NCBI RefSeq assembly: GCF_949628265.1 | Contig: NC_088786.1 | Coordinates: forward strand, 2,666,001 to 2,730,000 | Length of the DNA stretch: 64,000 nt | Reading direction: 5' to 3' | Origin: Cloeon dipterum | Lineage: Eukaryota; Arthropoda; Insecta; Ephemeroptera; Baetidae | In this document: in pieces, positions 47,501 through 59,782 of the stretch | How the letters are laid out: every line of letters begins with the position of its first letter | How positions within the stretch are numbered: position 1 is the first letter of the stretch | Position numbers and translations under genes: made by a program | Notes under the pieces: model-generated | The model's input: the letters and a program-made list of their open reading frames with translations, nothing else | What the model was told of the DNA's origin: nothing | Database searches by the model: none

Positions 47501-50267
47501 TCCAGTTTCCACAGATTGGGGCCGAGCTTGTCCAGTCATGCTCCGGCAGCCAAGTGTGTAATATTAGTAAGACCATCTAAATCGTTTTTTTTTCGAATTT
47601 TTCATTTATGTCACGCCTGGCAACACACATTATTTTCGATTGTGCTAACGCTGACAACACGGGTGCGCTAATCAGCAAAACGGAAAGTATGAAACTTGTA
47701 AATTACATCATCATGATTAGCAAAAAGCTAAAAATACGAGTCAACAGAAATTCAGGGAAATTCCCAGAGGTCACTTTATGCTTTCCAAGAGTCTTTACAT
47801 TATACATATATATGATAATAAAAAAAGCAAAAGGAAGCTATTTATACTAATAATAAACAGAGCAACGCTTTAATCTTTAGCTTCGTATTTGAATTATTTA
47901 TTACAGTATGCTTGAGTACCTTAATCAATTGAGCATTTCTGGAAACTGTCTTAAATTATTCTAGAACAGTTACCAAGAACTTGACTGTATTTTGATTTCG
48001 TGGGGCTGATAAGATTACGCACTAACCCGGTCGTCAATAGACGTGAGATTCGTTTCACTGACTCACTCACTGCAGCTTATTGTTGGGACAAAAAAATGCG
48101 TTACGTATTGCAGGAAACTGGATCCGCTCTTGTTGAGCAGTAGAAAGCGAATCGAGAGACGTCTAGAATGCTAGGCAGCCTCGCTGTTGTAACAACTTGT
48201 TTTTCCATACATTCATTTCTTATCCTTTGTAAACAAAATAACAAGAGTAATTAACAGCTTAATGCAAATGAAGCTTTGACGTTTTGTTTTGGTGATGGGG
48301 ACGTTTAAGTTGGTCAGTTCAATAATAAAATACTTAGGGCATGTTAAAGTCAGCCAAATGGCAAGCTTTCAACTTGTTTGTCTTTATTCGGACTTGCAAA
48401 CATAGGTCTAACATCTTAAAATTCTTCCCCCATGACATTGGGATCAAGTTTCATGGATGCAAATTTTTAATACGGCACTCACAAGGCGGAACATGTGACC
48501 AGAACGGATCAGTGTGCTCGATGATGACTAATCTATAATCTCGGCTACTTGCATCCTCCTGAGCGAGCACTTTTTCCACGCCACGCTTGCTATTTTCATA
48601 TTGAGTGCTTCGGCTCTCATCAGCACAATTTGATTAGAGTTTGACGACTGGCTTCAAATGGGGTGCTGATAATCTCTCGGAGCAAAAATATATATCTTCT
48701 TAAAAAGAGAGCACATTATTTATTTGACCACCTTCTTTTCAAGGCGAATTTGAGCGGTACGCTGTCAAAAAGCGATCTATTTCAGCGCGGCGGAGGACCG
48801 ATAACGTTCTGATTGGCCAGTGGTGGAATATTCCAATCATAACGGCCAAAATCCTCCGCCGCGAGAAAGTAGATCCGTTTTTTACATCTAAGAAAGTTTG
48901 GTTTTTGATAAAAATAATTCTTTTTTTTTGGATCAAATACATGTCAGCGCCAGTATTTCTGCAGTAAACAAAAATATCTCGATGGTGTCATTTCTGGCAG
49001 GAAATGTAGACAGCTCTGTTCTGTCTCAACAACTTCCTTTCATCCCTCACTGCGCCGTCAGCCCCGTTAAACACGTCCAAGGATTGATTACTCGCACAAA
49101 AACACGGTGTGTTTACTTTTTTCTCGGGCCAGACAAAGCCCATTAATTCAAGTTTAACGATTTTTAGTTAGTTCCTCCAACCGTGTCAATGCCAATGTTC
49201 CAAGATAAGAAAAAATCCGTGCTTGCCTTGATTGCTCTTAACCTATTTGTGTCAAAACGACTTCAAACGAGGTAGCCATCGACGCGGCGGAGATTGGAAA
49301 CCTGAAAAGGCGTGGCCAAGGAAAAATTGAAAGATTCTTCTTGAAGAAAGAATGTGCCCGCGGCCGAAACGCGCGCGCGTAAGGAGCAATGAGCGTGACG
49401 ACATTGAATCAGAAAGTACGCAACACTTGATTGCTGGTAAAATTATTTCAGTGTGTTTCATAAAGTTTTAAAATTTAGACTGTCAACAAATAACAATACA
49501 TACATATTATCGTGTTTTAATGGCCATTTATAAGAAAATGTTACTAATAATACGGAAATTACCCGTCTAAATAATTATATCATTATTGATATTTTTGTCT
49601 ATCGCTCAACGTCAAAACAAAATTTGATTCCGTTGTCATTCCTGGAGCTATAATTTCACGTGACTGAACCATGCAACCAAGCATCGACTTGATAAATCTG
49701 ACTCGATTGTCGTCGACTCACTAAAATTATCTTTGTATAGAAATGACAGCGGGATAAGAGGAGACAAACAATCGTCAATAATTTTTCAGGTCAAAGTACG
49801 GAAAATTAATCAAAATGTGATGAGACCTTTCATAACTCCGGCAACCCTTTGTGTTATTGTGACAGGCCGGTGACACACCCCCTTTCACCTGCAACGACGC
49901 ATTTATTTCGGGCCGAAACTCGTCTCGGTCGATTTCTCTGCGTGAAAGTGCAGTTTTATCGTCTGATACGCTCATCGCAGCAGCATACAAAGAAGGCGTA
50001 CCGATTGCGGAATGCAAGTAAATGCTGGTGCCAAGGCGCCAACTGATGTACATATTTACAGTAAAATAATGCGGGGGGTTCTGGTTCTAGGTTCTGCGAT
50101 AGTGGCTTAATTTCCTTGTTCACCATAAATATATTTCCTTGCGTAAAAAGACCACAACTCACCTTTGCGGAGAGGGCGAGGCACAGCACGACAAAACAGC
50201 CAGCGAGGTGACTGCGTTTCAAAGTCCTTGGACCACTTAGGGGTCTCTTTTCAGATCGGAACACCAT
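32529..50267 (-). CDS. NPC1: NPC1-type intracellular cholesterol transporter, 1466 aa
   Basis: Twenty-five exons in coding order: 50267-50163, 41840-41624, 41419-41243, 41191-41029, 40977-40845, 40723-40525, 40384-40268, 39654-39529, 39471-39155, 39102-38897, 38841-38650, 38596-38398, 38344-38032, 37647-37520, 37464-37375, 37319-37155, 37101-36938, 36722-36613, 36114-35966, 35913-35720, 35665-35434, 35377-35189, 35072-34985, 34705-34472, 32722-32529. Exon 1 gives the signal peptide ([12 protein letters not shown]). Exons 2-5 give the Cys-rich sterol-binding N-domain ([26 protein letters not shown]). Next come TM1, the middle lumenal domain, the sterol-sensing domain ([18 protein letters not shown] ... 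[11 protein letters not shown]), the Cys-rich loop ([17 protein letters not shown]) and the last TM block ([20 protein letters not shown] ... FAKSQIFQ). It exports cholesterol from late endosomes/lysosomes. The cytosolic tail is about 140 residues after SYIG, far longer than in vertebrates, and lacks the terminal LLNF. Confidence 0.96.
32723..34471 (-). other. last intron of NPC1
   Basis: 1.75 kb. It includes a GC-rich block (about 33070-33260) open on the minus strand, whose reading phase does not fit the flanking exons, and a CCAATCAGAGG block at 34206-34216. AT-rich elsewhere. Confidence 0.5.
36240..36500. repeat. interspersed repeat fragment in an NPC1 intron
   Basis: Contains GGCATGCAAATCTTGCAATTT and TCTGACCTCATGATTG, related to the foldback element at 62900-63280 (GCAAATCTTGCAATTT, TCTGACCTCAGGAATG). 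Confidence 0.55.
45457..45540. repeat. short hairpin
   Basis: TCGAGACAGCAGCGCCACAG (45458-) pairs with CTGTGTCGCTGCTGTCTCGA (-45540), one mismatch in about 22 bp, loop about 38 bp. Confidence 0.85.
48773..48876. repeat. imperfect inverted repeat
   Basis: GATCTATTTCAGCGCGGCGG pairs with CCGCCGCGAGAAAGTAGATC. The inner ends are CTGATTGG / CCAATCAT, again CCAAT boxes flanking the loop. Confidence 0.8.
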
Positions 50268-51149
50268 GTTTCTCGAGCTGCGCCGCAGATGCAAGCTCCA
50301 GACAATGGGGTGGATGGTCCACAGCCGGCAAAACTTGACAATTAGAGGCGGTGAAGGCACAAAAGCTCCAGATCACGCTTGCATCAGTTCATTTTGCGAA
50401 CTGACTAGCCAGGTCCTCACCGCGACGTTGTTTGGTTTACTTACTTGACTCACTCACTTCACTTTGAAGGCGCAAGGTGCTACGTAACGATTCACGGCAT
50501 GGGTGGGGTGGGGTGGGGGGAAGATGGGATCTGCTGAAGTGGCAGCAGCAGTAGCGACAACAAAGTGACGTCAATCTGTTCGACCAATGGCATGCTCGTG
50601 GGTCATGTGGAGAGTAGCCCATTAGTTGGCTGATGATCGCCCGACTCAACGATATCGACGGCGGGAATTTTAAGGTGTCGGACTACTTTGATTGTTTCTA
50701 AATAATCATCATTGGGTTGTTTTTCATCTACAATTATGTTAATGTTGAGCAATAACAATTCAAAAATTATCAGCTTCTCACGTTATGCTATTTTCAATTC
50801 ACTAAGCAGATTTTTCCGGCATTCTAAAAACTATATACATATGCAAATAAATTTCGAAAAAAATATCTCCCAGTCTCCTTAAATTTATTAGAAATTTTTT
50901 AGAGAAAATGTTCCATAGAATAATGAAATTTCTAGCCCAAGTGAGTTCAATTGGATAATGATGAAATAATAGTATAGCTCATTAAAACATAATTACAGAA
51001 AATGTGATTAAGGATATTTGGAATTATATTCATTTTTAAAATACCAGTATTATTTTAATTAAACAAATCCCAAAATACTAAAACATAAGCATTTAAAGTT
51101 AAAAATACTCTTTTTCACATAATAAAAATTTATTCATCACAAAATATGT
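50268..51149 (-). promoter_or_regulatory. NPC1 promoter region and ECHDC3 3' flank
   Basis: 880 bp between the NPC1 start codon and the ECHDC3 stop, both genes on the minus strand. GC-rich near NPC1, with a purine run GGTGGGGTGGGGTGGGGGG near 50501-50519. Individual promoter elements are not defined. Confidence 0.4.
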
Positions 51150-53945
51150 TTACTTCCACTGTGGCTTTCTTTTTTCAATAAAACTGGTCAATCCCTCTTG
51201 AGCATTTGCATATTCCAGATTTTGAACCATCACTTTCTCACCCAGTCTGTAAACAAATAAATGAATTATATGTACTAATCAAATTAAATTTCAACGACGA
51301 ACCTAAAGGCCGAAATCACATCCATTTCCACTTGCTGGTTCAAAAATCTCTTTCCCAAGGCGACCACGTCTCTTGGCTTTAGCATTATTGCGCTCGCAAT
51401 TTTTATTACTTCCTCGTCTGTTTCAGAAAACCATTATTTAGCATAAAAAGCAGCAAATTAGAACCTCCTCACCTAATTGACTTTCTTCACAAACTTTGGC
51501 AACTAATCCAATCTGCACAGCTTGCTGCGCTGAAATAGGCTCTCCAGTGTACAACATCAAGTTTGCAAACTGCCTTGGCACAACTCTAACCAACGCAACT
51601 CCCGGCGTAGAGCAAAACAATCCAAAATTTCCTCTGATGCAAAATAAAATTGTGTTTTTTTATTTTATTTTATATTATGGTGTTCCAGGAGAGATTTTCT
51701 AATTTTTGTTACAACACCTTTCTGATTTTGTATGTTGTTAGGGTCATAAAGAGGTATCAAAGTAGCCAAATTTGCCGGGTTTTTTTTCTTCGGAAAATTG
51801 GGCTCAAATCTAAAGAGATCTCGGCGTTAAAAAATAATATGATATATAGGAAGGAATTAAGATGCGCAGTGGTTTCCTATATTATGAATTTTATTAAAGT
51901 TGATGTTGTTGGCTGCGTGTGTGGACTGCGACTTGTGGTAGATAGGACGACATCGGAAATGTGTGGATTTGGCTGCGTGGCTGAATATGTTTAGTTGTGA
52001 TGAGGCTCGGAGAGTGGGACGGAATAAAGACTCGGGACGTGTCCGAGTGGGTCTGTCAGGGACTTCGGTGAAGCGTGGCGCAGCATCCGAAGTGTGGTAC
52101 CGCTTAAGCCAAGGCGTGCGATCGACAACATCGGGGACGGAAGCTACATCGTCTCGCTGCGATGGCGATCTTACGTCTTACAGGGTCCTCGTCCAGATAA
52201 TCCTTAGGGTTGGTCCGGTCGTCTAGGCTGCTGCAGGAATTCTCTCTCTTTTGAATTGCGTTGCGTCGGTTTATATATGCTCGTCAAACAATGTGATTTG
52301 TCTGTTGTGTGAATTTATGTATTGAAGAATGGTCGTTGTTTGACGGAATGTAGGTACCCTACAGATAAAATATCTCGAGTTTTAATGATGATACATCATT
52401 ACACTCTGTGCCGAAAATAGACAGCCTACAACATTTCATTCAAAATATATTTTCCAAATTTGAGTAATTTTTAGAAAACATATTTTTAATTTTTGAATAT
52501 CTCAAAACATGAATTTTGGAATAAGCGACCACTCGAGGTATTTTCCATGTTTAATACAAGTGAAACCTAATGTATTGTTTTTGTTGTATATGGTTGTAAT
52601 TGAAACCTGAAGTTTAGGACGTATTTGATGACGTCAAAACTGATCGGGGATTGAAAACGACAAATAATTCTATTTTAACGAGGATATTATGATCCCAAGA
52701 GTTTTCAATGCCTTGCCAGTCAATATAAATTATTATTTGAAAAATACGACCACTTGAGGTTGTTTTCATGTTCAATATTCAAAATATTAATTGACGAAGA
52801 CCAGGAATTTTTAAAAGCAGTCTGAAAAATTGTGTAGGTACACCTAAAGTATGGAATAAACTGTTACCTCAAGTGTGTGTAGTTTATCTGTATAAAATTT
52901 CAATATGGTGCTATTTTTATTGTGTAAGATCTGGAGGGTGAAAGGTTGAAAAACGTGTATTTTTAAGTTCAGGTGCGTATTTAAAAAAAAATTGTGCGAC
53001 CGTTAGATTTTGAGGATTTTAACCTGCTGGACATGCTGGGGGGCACTCCTGAGGTCAGATAAGAACTTCAAGAGGTAAAAATAGTACCCTGGCGTCAGGA
53101 TAGCCCTAATTAAATTCACTTGTGTAGCAAAAATCTCTCTTGGAAACACCCTTTTGAAAAAAAAAATCATTCAGTGTTTTGAATTATTACCCTGGAGTGG
53201 AGAATGAACTTTTCTCAGAACACACCACTATGTCCGATGCAGCTGCAAGCTGGCAGCCTGCGGCCGCAGCCAACCCGTTCACCACGGAAATAATTGGGAC
53301 AGGACTATTTCTAATGGCAGCCATCAAGCTCGAACACATCTCGAATACCTTTTCTGGCATTCCACTTTGAGACTGGAAAAGTAAATACCAAATAATAATG
53401 CTTATTTTTTGCTATATTATTGGGCTGCAGCTTTTGTACCAGTTCTTTGAGGTCATGTCCAGCAGAAAAAACGTGCCCCTCGGCGGCAATCACAATGCAT
53501 CGGAGAGAAGGATCATCATCGCTAAGCGAGATGTCGTCTATCAAATCTTCCATCATCTGGTAAGACAGTGCATTTCTACAAGTTTACTTTAAAAAACTGT
53601 TACAAATCTAAAAAATGATATACCTCTTTTTAGGATTAGACATTGTGATTTTCCTTACTCCTTTAATATCATTCTTCATTGTCGTGAGATTATTGTATCC
53701 TTTGCAACTACTAGATGTGCTGAATCGTCTCGCAACAGATAAAACCTGTAAATAGATAATCATTTATAATGCTTTTTCCAAATGTCACTAAAAAGTTTTA
53801 TTAAACAATAACAAAGAAACTACTCTAAACCCATGCGGTTTGTCTAAAAGACCGGAATGTACGGAATGGAGACCGCATAAAAAGCACAATTCATTCAACA
53901 CGCGATCGATCATACTCTATTAGAAAAGCTGGAGAACGCCATCAT
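51150..53945 (-). CDS. ECHDC3: enoyl-CoA hydratase domain-containing protein 3, 280 aa
   Basis: Exons in coding order 53945-53916, 53745-53624, 53575-53440, 53372-53191, 51633-51473, 51417-51303, 51246-51150, all in phase. The N-terminus (MMAFSSFSNRVLSVARRFST) is Arg/Ser-rich without acid residues, a mitochondrial presequence. Crotonase-fold motifs are in order: NPKKRNALSYQMM, GHVFSAGHDLKEL, the oxyanion-loop segment NGLAAAAGCQLAAASDI, STPGGNFGLFCSTPGVALVR and GEPISAQQAVQIGLV. The family resembles enoyl-CoA hydratases but has no firmly established enzyme activity; mammalian ECHDC3 is linked to lipid and insulin responses. Intron 4 is 1.56 kb and holds an interspersed repeat. The start is shared head-to-head with INTS5. 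Confidence 0.94.
52490..53110. repeat. interspersed repeat in ECHDC3 intron 4
   Basis: Shares ordered motifs with 62700-62960: TTTGAATATCT, TGTTACCTCAAGTGTG / TGTTGCCCTAAGTGTA, GTGAAAGGTTGAAAAACGTG and CCTGAGGTCAGA followed by CCCTGGCGTCAGG. Non-coding, moderately diverged. Confidence 0.7.
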
Positions 53946-54233
53946 GTGTTTTCCCAATAAAATAGCTTTTCCGTTGTTGGCTCGAATCGTTTCTTAATCG
54001 TAATTTTTCTGCTAAATTGTCAAACTTATTTCCCAGCAGTGCGCACTGCGCAGTGTTTTGGTTAGTTAGTGGGCGTGTCTAATCCCGATATATTATCTTG
54101 CTGTTCAACCCCTCCCGGCTTCGGCTTGTTGTTGTTGACTTTGTTTATGTTTTATGTTTCGTCGCCTCACGGGCTCACGCCTGTTTCGTCTGGCACGTAA
54201 TTTTAGGAAATTTGCTAAACTCACAAACAAAAA
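53946..54233. promoter_or_regulatory. bidirectional promoter of ECHDC3 and INTS5
   Basis: 288 bp between divergent start codons, too short for two independent promoters with long UTRs. Contains a GTGGGCGTG GC-box-like site near 54071. No TATA element is obvious at either end. Confidence 0.6.
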
Positions 54234-57200
54234 ATGGCGAGCACCTCTAAATCTAACACACCTCAAGACCTCATGCAGGATTTTAGAAATTTTCTCTCCG
54301 GCTCTCGAAATGCAAGCAAAGCAAACCACGTAGAGCTGACAAGGACTGCCCTAAATCTCCTCAAGTCCTTACCCTCTGCACGCGACTCTGTTCTTGAATA
54401 TTTTTGTACAGTAATGGATATTTCTGTGACTCGATATGTTCAACAACTTGAGGTATGTTTAGGTATAACATTAAATTAAGAATATAAATAAATTCTATGA
54501 AAATTAGGCTGAGAGGGTTGGACAACAAAATCAACAAAACCAGCCCAACTTTTCATTTCCTGAAGAGGGCATAGTTGCAGAGATTCATTCTGTTCTGTGC
54601 AGCTTTGTAACGACAAACCCTGAAGCTTGGGCTCCCATCATATCAAAATGGTCACTGGAACTGCTAGGTTTGTCAGAGCAATGTGTTTAAATAAAATTCT
54701 TAGTATATATGTATTTGTCTTTCGTTGCAGGTGATTTATCAAGCAATTATGCTGGAAAGGGTCTTGGCATGGCTGGAGGACTGAGTGAATCACTCCAACT
54801 GTGGATGTCTTGTCGCGCAACTCGAACCCTGATGGACATAACCACCCAGTGCTTGGCTTGTCTCATGAATTCAGACACAGAATCCTGCATCAACTCATTA
54901 TTAGGCAAAGAAATTTCTGCCCAGCTGAACAATAGAGGCCTGACTCTCTTTTATTTCATTTCCAGATGTTAGTGTTGCTCACAGTCCACACTTTGATTGG
55001 GTAGTTGCACATGTTGGTAGCTGCTTTCCAAAAACAGTTGTGACAAGGGTGCTATCCTGCGGCTTAAAAGACTTTTATGCTCAAGGCTTGGAATGCAATG
55101 CACAAAGAGGAAGAGGCTTCATTCCAGGACACTTTGACCCTCAGGTTTGTTTTATTTTTATTTTCTTGGCCGTGAGTTTATTTTTAATTTAACCTTGGCA
55201 GGCATCAAAACTAAATTCAGTGGTAGGAATTCTTGCTCACCTGGCCGGCAGTCACTTTGGAGATATAAGAACAGCACTTTTGGACTTATTCAAGGTGATT
55301 TTAGAACCTTTGTGAAGATTTTTAGTTTTTAATACCTACTTTACAGTGGAGTTTGAGTGACGAAGACTCGACTGATGCATTGAAATTGGCCACCGTGCCC
55401 TATTTGCTGCACTTGGCGTCTCTGAATTCCATTTTGTTCAAAGCACTGAGTGCTGAAGCGCTTCAATCACGTAATTTTGACCTATTGTTTGATTTTCTGC
55501 AACTTCAACCTCTTCATTATGGTTCTAGTGAATTGCAAAATGCTACCAAAACTTGCAAAACTGGCTTCTTCGTGGTCCAACTATTTCGGAGGAGGAACTG
55601 CTATGCAAGATTTGGTTGTCCACCTAGCGCTTGGTTGTGAACAAGGAGGAGCTCAGGCCTTCTCGTTGCTCTTGGACGCAGCAGGGCCTGAAGGCGGTCT
55701 TACCATGGAACAGAGAAACTCGTGTGCTGAAACCTTGGGTAAAAATATTAATTTTTGCAGGCGATCTAGGCTTTTGAAATTGAAGTCTTGGTTTTCTGGT
55801 TCCATTTACTTCACCACCCGTTTTTTCACCACTTAATTTTTACCAATTTCTTACGCGAGAAATGAATTTTTTCCCATTTCTAACCCTGTAAAAATCTAAA
55901 ACTTGCGTTCGGCGTGGTCAAAACTTCCTCTATTGTCTTTAAAATAGTTTATTTCTGCCTAAATTTCTACTAAATTTCCCTCTGACAATTTTTCAAGTCA
56001 AGGTCATGAGCAAATAATTAGAAAACTGAGGTGCAAGCGTTGCCTGCAAGAAACTGGCTGAAAAAATCGTTTTTTCCACTGCACTGCATTATTTTAAATG
56101 CGTTTTTTCCAGAACTGTTTTTACAAGAAGTCGGCCTGATGGTGAGGACAGTGGAGGTTGGCCAGCCGCCCATCCAGCTTGCCATGTGCATTCGAAAGGA
56201 GTTGCACACCCTGCAGCCACTGTTGTTGAGCTCTGACGGCTTGCGGGCTCACGCAACGCTCCGCTTGATATCTCTAATGGGACACCACTCCTCGGCAGTG
56301 CCGTTGCTGGCAATTGCGTTCCTCTTGTCCAACGCGACCCAAGATTACCAACTGGGAGCCATCCTGGCTCTGTGCGAAGCAACAAAGGCGACGCAGCCGA
56401 ATCTTCTAGCCGACGCCTTGGAGCAAGAACTCGGCTGCCGGGACAACAAGAATCACGAAACACTGTGGTGCAATTTGGCATCTTTGTTGAAGTACGAGCA
56501 CGAAACCAAACCAGGGCCCGTTTTGGAGGCGGCCAAACGGTGCTTCCCGTCGATCGCGGAAGCCGTCAGGGACGGAAATTCGGAAGCAGCCAAAGTGCTG
56601 GAACTGGCCCTGCCTGCTCCCCAGGGCGTCGAGATTTCCCTGAAACTGACGAGAGCGACCACAACCTACTTCTTCCACAGTCTGGAAGAGGCGGACGACC
56701 TGACTCGCATTGCCGCCGGTCGCAGGGCCGTCCGACTGCTGACCAAACTGTGCTGTGGCTCGCTGGCGGCGCGGGCGTTGGCCCTGAGGGAGCTGCTGGA
56801 GGGAGCCATTCGAACGTCTCAGGCTCGTCTCTTCGGCGCCATGACCACCAGGAGAGCCAAACCCGGCTCGATGCTGACGTCTTCCGAGCCGACACTGCTC
56901 AAGGACAACCAGAAGCAGTCCGTCAGCGTGCTGCTTCCACAACGCAAGTCGACGGTGTTCCACGCTGGAATCATCGGGATCGGACCGAGGAGGATGATCA
57001 CCTACCCCGTGCCACCGGCGGCGCAGGTCTTCAGTAACTGCCAGCTGCTGATCGAGGCGTGCAAAGCCTGCTGCTGTCAGGATGGCGACGTAGACAAGCC
57101 GCCCAACCCTGAGGCCATGAACGATCTGGCCCTCATAATGGTCGAGCTGATCTCACCTGACGTCATGTACAACGACCTGCAGTGGCCCGACGAGGAGTTC

Positions 57201-59310
57201 AGCAAGGAGGTGACCGTGGAGAGGGACCAGCACATCAGGAGGATCATGGACGACAAACCGGTGGTCTGGGACCTGCTGAGGCTGGTGGCCACCCAGAGGC
57301 CAGCACTGTGCTACTGCTCGGTGCTGCTCAGGGCGTACGCAGCCTCCCTGATGGGCCAGTGGAGGTGTATACCAGGCATCCGCCCTCCAAAGCTGGTCAG
57401 CCAAACTCAGCAACTGCTTGACGTGCTTTTGCTCGGACAGCTCATCCCTCTTACCTTGGCCACGTCCAGGCATATGATTCCATCTATCAATCCACCGCAG
57501 GTAATTCTTTAAAGCCAAACGCTCTCCATACGTGAATATTGGCAACCCATTTGGGGCCCACTACAGGGTTGCATTTTCTTACCACCCGGGTTTTTTACTA
57601 CTCAATTTTTTAAAATTCTCGCGCAAGAAATGCAAGAAACGAATTTATTCCATTTTGAAAATCTAAAATTTGCGGTCGGTTTGGTCAAAATTTCCTTTAC
57701 AGTGCAATTTTTTTCTTTTAAATTCCCATTTTCTGCCTTAATTTCTCTCAAGACAATTTTTCAAGTCGAGGTAAAGAAATAATTTGAAAACCATTGAACA
57801 CTAAGGTGCATTACGGCCTGCAAGAAACTGGTAAAAAAAAACGTAATTTACCACTGAACTGCATTTTTTTAAAATAAAATGTTTTGCACCCCTGGCCCGC
57901 TACAATGCGAAATGCAATGGTGAGAGAAAGGCGTCTTATTGGAAAATTGGAGTTTTACCGTCGTGTGAACATATTTTTTGGTAAAATTTTGCGTGAAATA
58001 CGAATCTGACATATTTTTTTTAAAATTTAAATTATTAATTTTCAGTGGGGCTAATTTTTTTAAATCATGTTGGCTACAATTTAAGATTTTCTCAAGAAGT
58101 AAGCATTCATGAATTATAGGTGAAATTTTACAGCAAAGCAACAATCGAAAGTAATTTAATATTGCAAATATTTGATACACTCCATCCGAGAGCCTTCTAG
58201 AGGTCGATGAGGGTTCAAAGGCACAAATCTGCTTTTTATTTAAACTCGGACAAATAATTTCAATGCCAATTTTAGGATAGATCCTAAAAGCTGATAAAAT
58301 ATCCAGTTTTTCTCTTTTTTCTAATAATTGCTATACTGACTTTCAACCCTATCTGGTGAATTAAAAACAGCTTAACTTTACGAAAAATGATCTGATTTTG
58401 AAAAACCAAACATTTTTGGAATCAGCTCATCAAGATGAGTCCAAAATTTTCCAATTCTAATTTTTTTATTTTTTATTTTATTGACGAGGTGTATTGGTCA
58501 CTGGTAGCGGAAAAAATTGCGCAATTTTACCGCGACTTGGAAAAATTATGGCTTGCGCGAAAGGTGGTAAGTACTAGAAAATTTATAAACAAAATGAGGA
58601 AAAACTGGAAATTAATGAAAAATTTAAGATTATGCTAACTAAAAAAATAACTCTTGATTCGGATTCCGCGGAAAACTTTAGCCTAAAAATCATGTATGAA
58701 CGACGGAAAAAATTGCTCTCATTTCCGATTAGACACCTTGCACATTTTTCTCCTTTGCATTTCGCATTAATAGTGATGTCCGCAAGAGGGAGGCTATTCC
58801 CTTTTCCCCTACTGCTAAAGTTCACGGATCTAATGGAATTTTTTGGTTGGGATCCTTGGCCTCCCGAGGCCGCCAAGCTGTTGTCGTGACTTATTATGGG
58901 ACACCCTATATAAGTACAGTCATATTGACGATTTCGTCTAGACCAAAGTAAAGTACAATAAAAATAATAGTTTTTATGTCTGTTGTTTACTAGATTGGAA
59001 AACTCTAAACTTTGATCCATGATTTTTTTGCTGTCGATTTCATGTGTTTTTGTTTTTGTTTGTCAAGATCCTGATGCTTATGAGGGACGTTTGGAATTAT
59101 TTGAAAGACAATGTGCCGTCGCCAAAGTTTTTCAAAAGAGATGCCGTCAAAGGCGAAGTCGCTTGGAGGGAAAAGATGCCTGAAGATTCGCCATACTCGG
59201 AGACCCTTCGCCTAATTATGCAGTCGCACTTAGAAACCCTAGGTGGCTTGTACGCACAAGTGTTTGTGAAACCTCAGCTCGGAGAGTCTTTCTCGAAGCC
59301 TGTCGGTTGA
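54234..59310 (+). CDS. INTS5: Integrator complex subunit 5, 929 aa
   Basis: Exons 54234-54452, 54508-54667, 54731-54904, 54966-55144, 55202-55294, 55347-55470, 55529-55738, 56113-57500, 59068-59310, all in phase. INTS5 signatures: [63 protein letters not shown] [13 protein letters not shown], and [20 protein letters not shown]. Size is close to human INTS5 (about 1,019 aa). The protein is an alpha-helical repeat scaffold of the Integrator core/shoulder, which cleaves snRNA and promoter-proximal Pol II transcripts. Intron 3 begins with GC rather than GT (TTAG|GCAAAG). Exon 8 holds half the protein and is flanked by introns that share sequence. Shares its promoter with ECHDC3. Confidence 0.95.
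55805..56105 (+). repeat. duplicated sequence filling INTS5 intron 7
   Basis: Aligns over about 300 bp with 57570-57880 in the next intron: shared CACCACCCG, GACAATTTTTCAAGTC, GGTGCA...GCCTGCAAGAAACTGG and CCACTGxACTGCATT in the same order and orientation. Confidence 0.8.
57570..57880 (+). repeat. duplicated sequence at the start of INTS5 intron 8
   Basis: Second copy of the intron 7 sequence; see 55805-56105. The rest of intron 8 (to 59067) is AT-rich without genes. Near 58893 it reads GGGACACCCTATATAA, a motif seen at ends of insect DNA elements, but no element border was found. Confidence 0.75.
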
Positions 59311-59782
59311 GTGTAAATAATTTTGAATTAAAAATGTTTCTCTATTTCTGTAAGATATTCGCATCTTTTATGAAACTATACCTTGAAAGCGAGACATTCA
59401 ATTCCAGTTTGATCTGGAAACTTCTGAGGGGGGTTAAAGTTTGACATGTGGTGGTTTAAGATGTTGTTGACCATCATAAAAATTTAGCAGCGCGTGATTG
59501 AATGGTGGTCTTTCGGGGTTATCTGAGGTCTTTGGTACACCGAGTGGAAGAAAACCGACTGCTATACAGACTTGAACCGATCCAATCCAGTTCAAAACTG
59601 GATCTGTGAGACCTTTGCCTCGGTGACCTTTTAAACAAACGCCAAGAAAAAAATCTCACAGACGATGAGAGGCTTGATATATAGTAGACTTGGATCCAGT
59701 CTCGCACTTTCGAAGCACTTGTGTAAATGCGTAGCTATTTCTGTCCTCGCAGAAGGCCTCTTTGTCGATTTTTGAGCAAATT

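Larger units (their letters stand above)
41841..50162 (-). other. first intron of NPC1 (8.3 kb)
   Basis: Exon 1 ends phase 0 (ALSAK|GTGAGT) and joins exon 2 (GALGQ). The intron holds no convincing nested gene. It contains small inverted repeats at 45457-45540 and 48773-48876 and a CCAATCAGAG block at 45546. Its size, against about 60-500 nt for most other introns of the gene, makes it the likely seat of regulatory elements. Confidence 0.7.

Noticed and set aside
56372..57037. Long alternative frames in INTS5 exon 8, both strands
   Set aside because: Shadows of the 1.39-kb INTS5 exon, whose frame matches the conserved protein.
58632..58910. Frame in INTS5 intron 8 ending near GGGACACCCTATATAA
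   Set aside because: Possible transposon end, but no inverted terminal repeat or target duplication could be matched.
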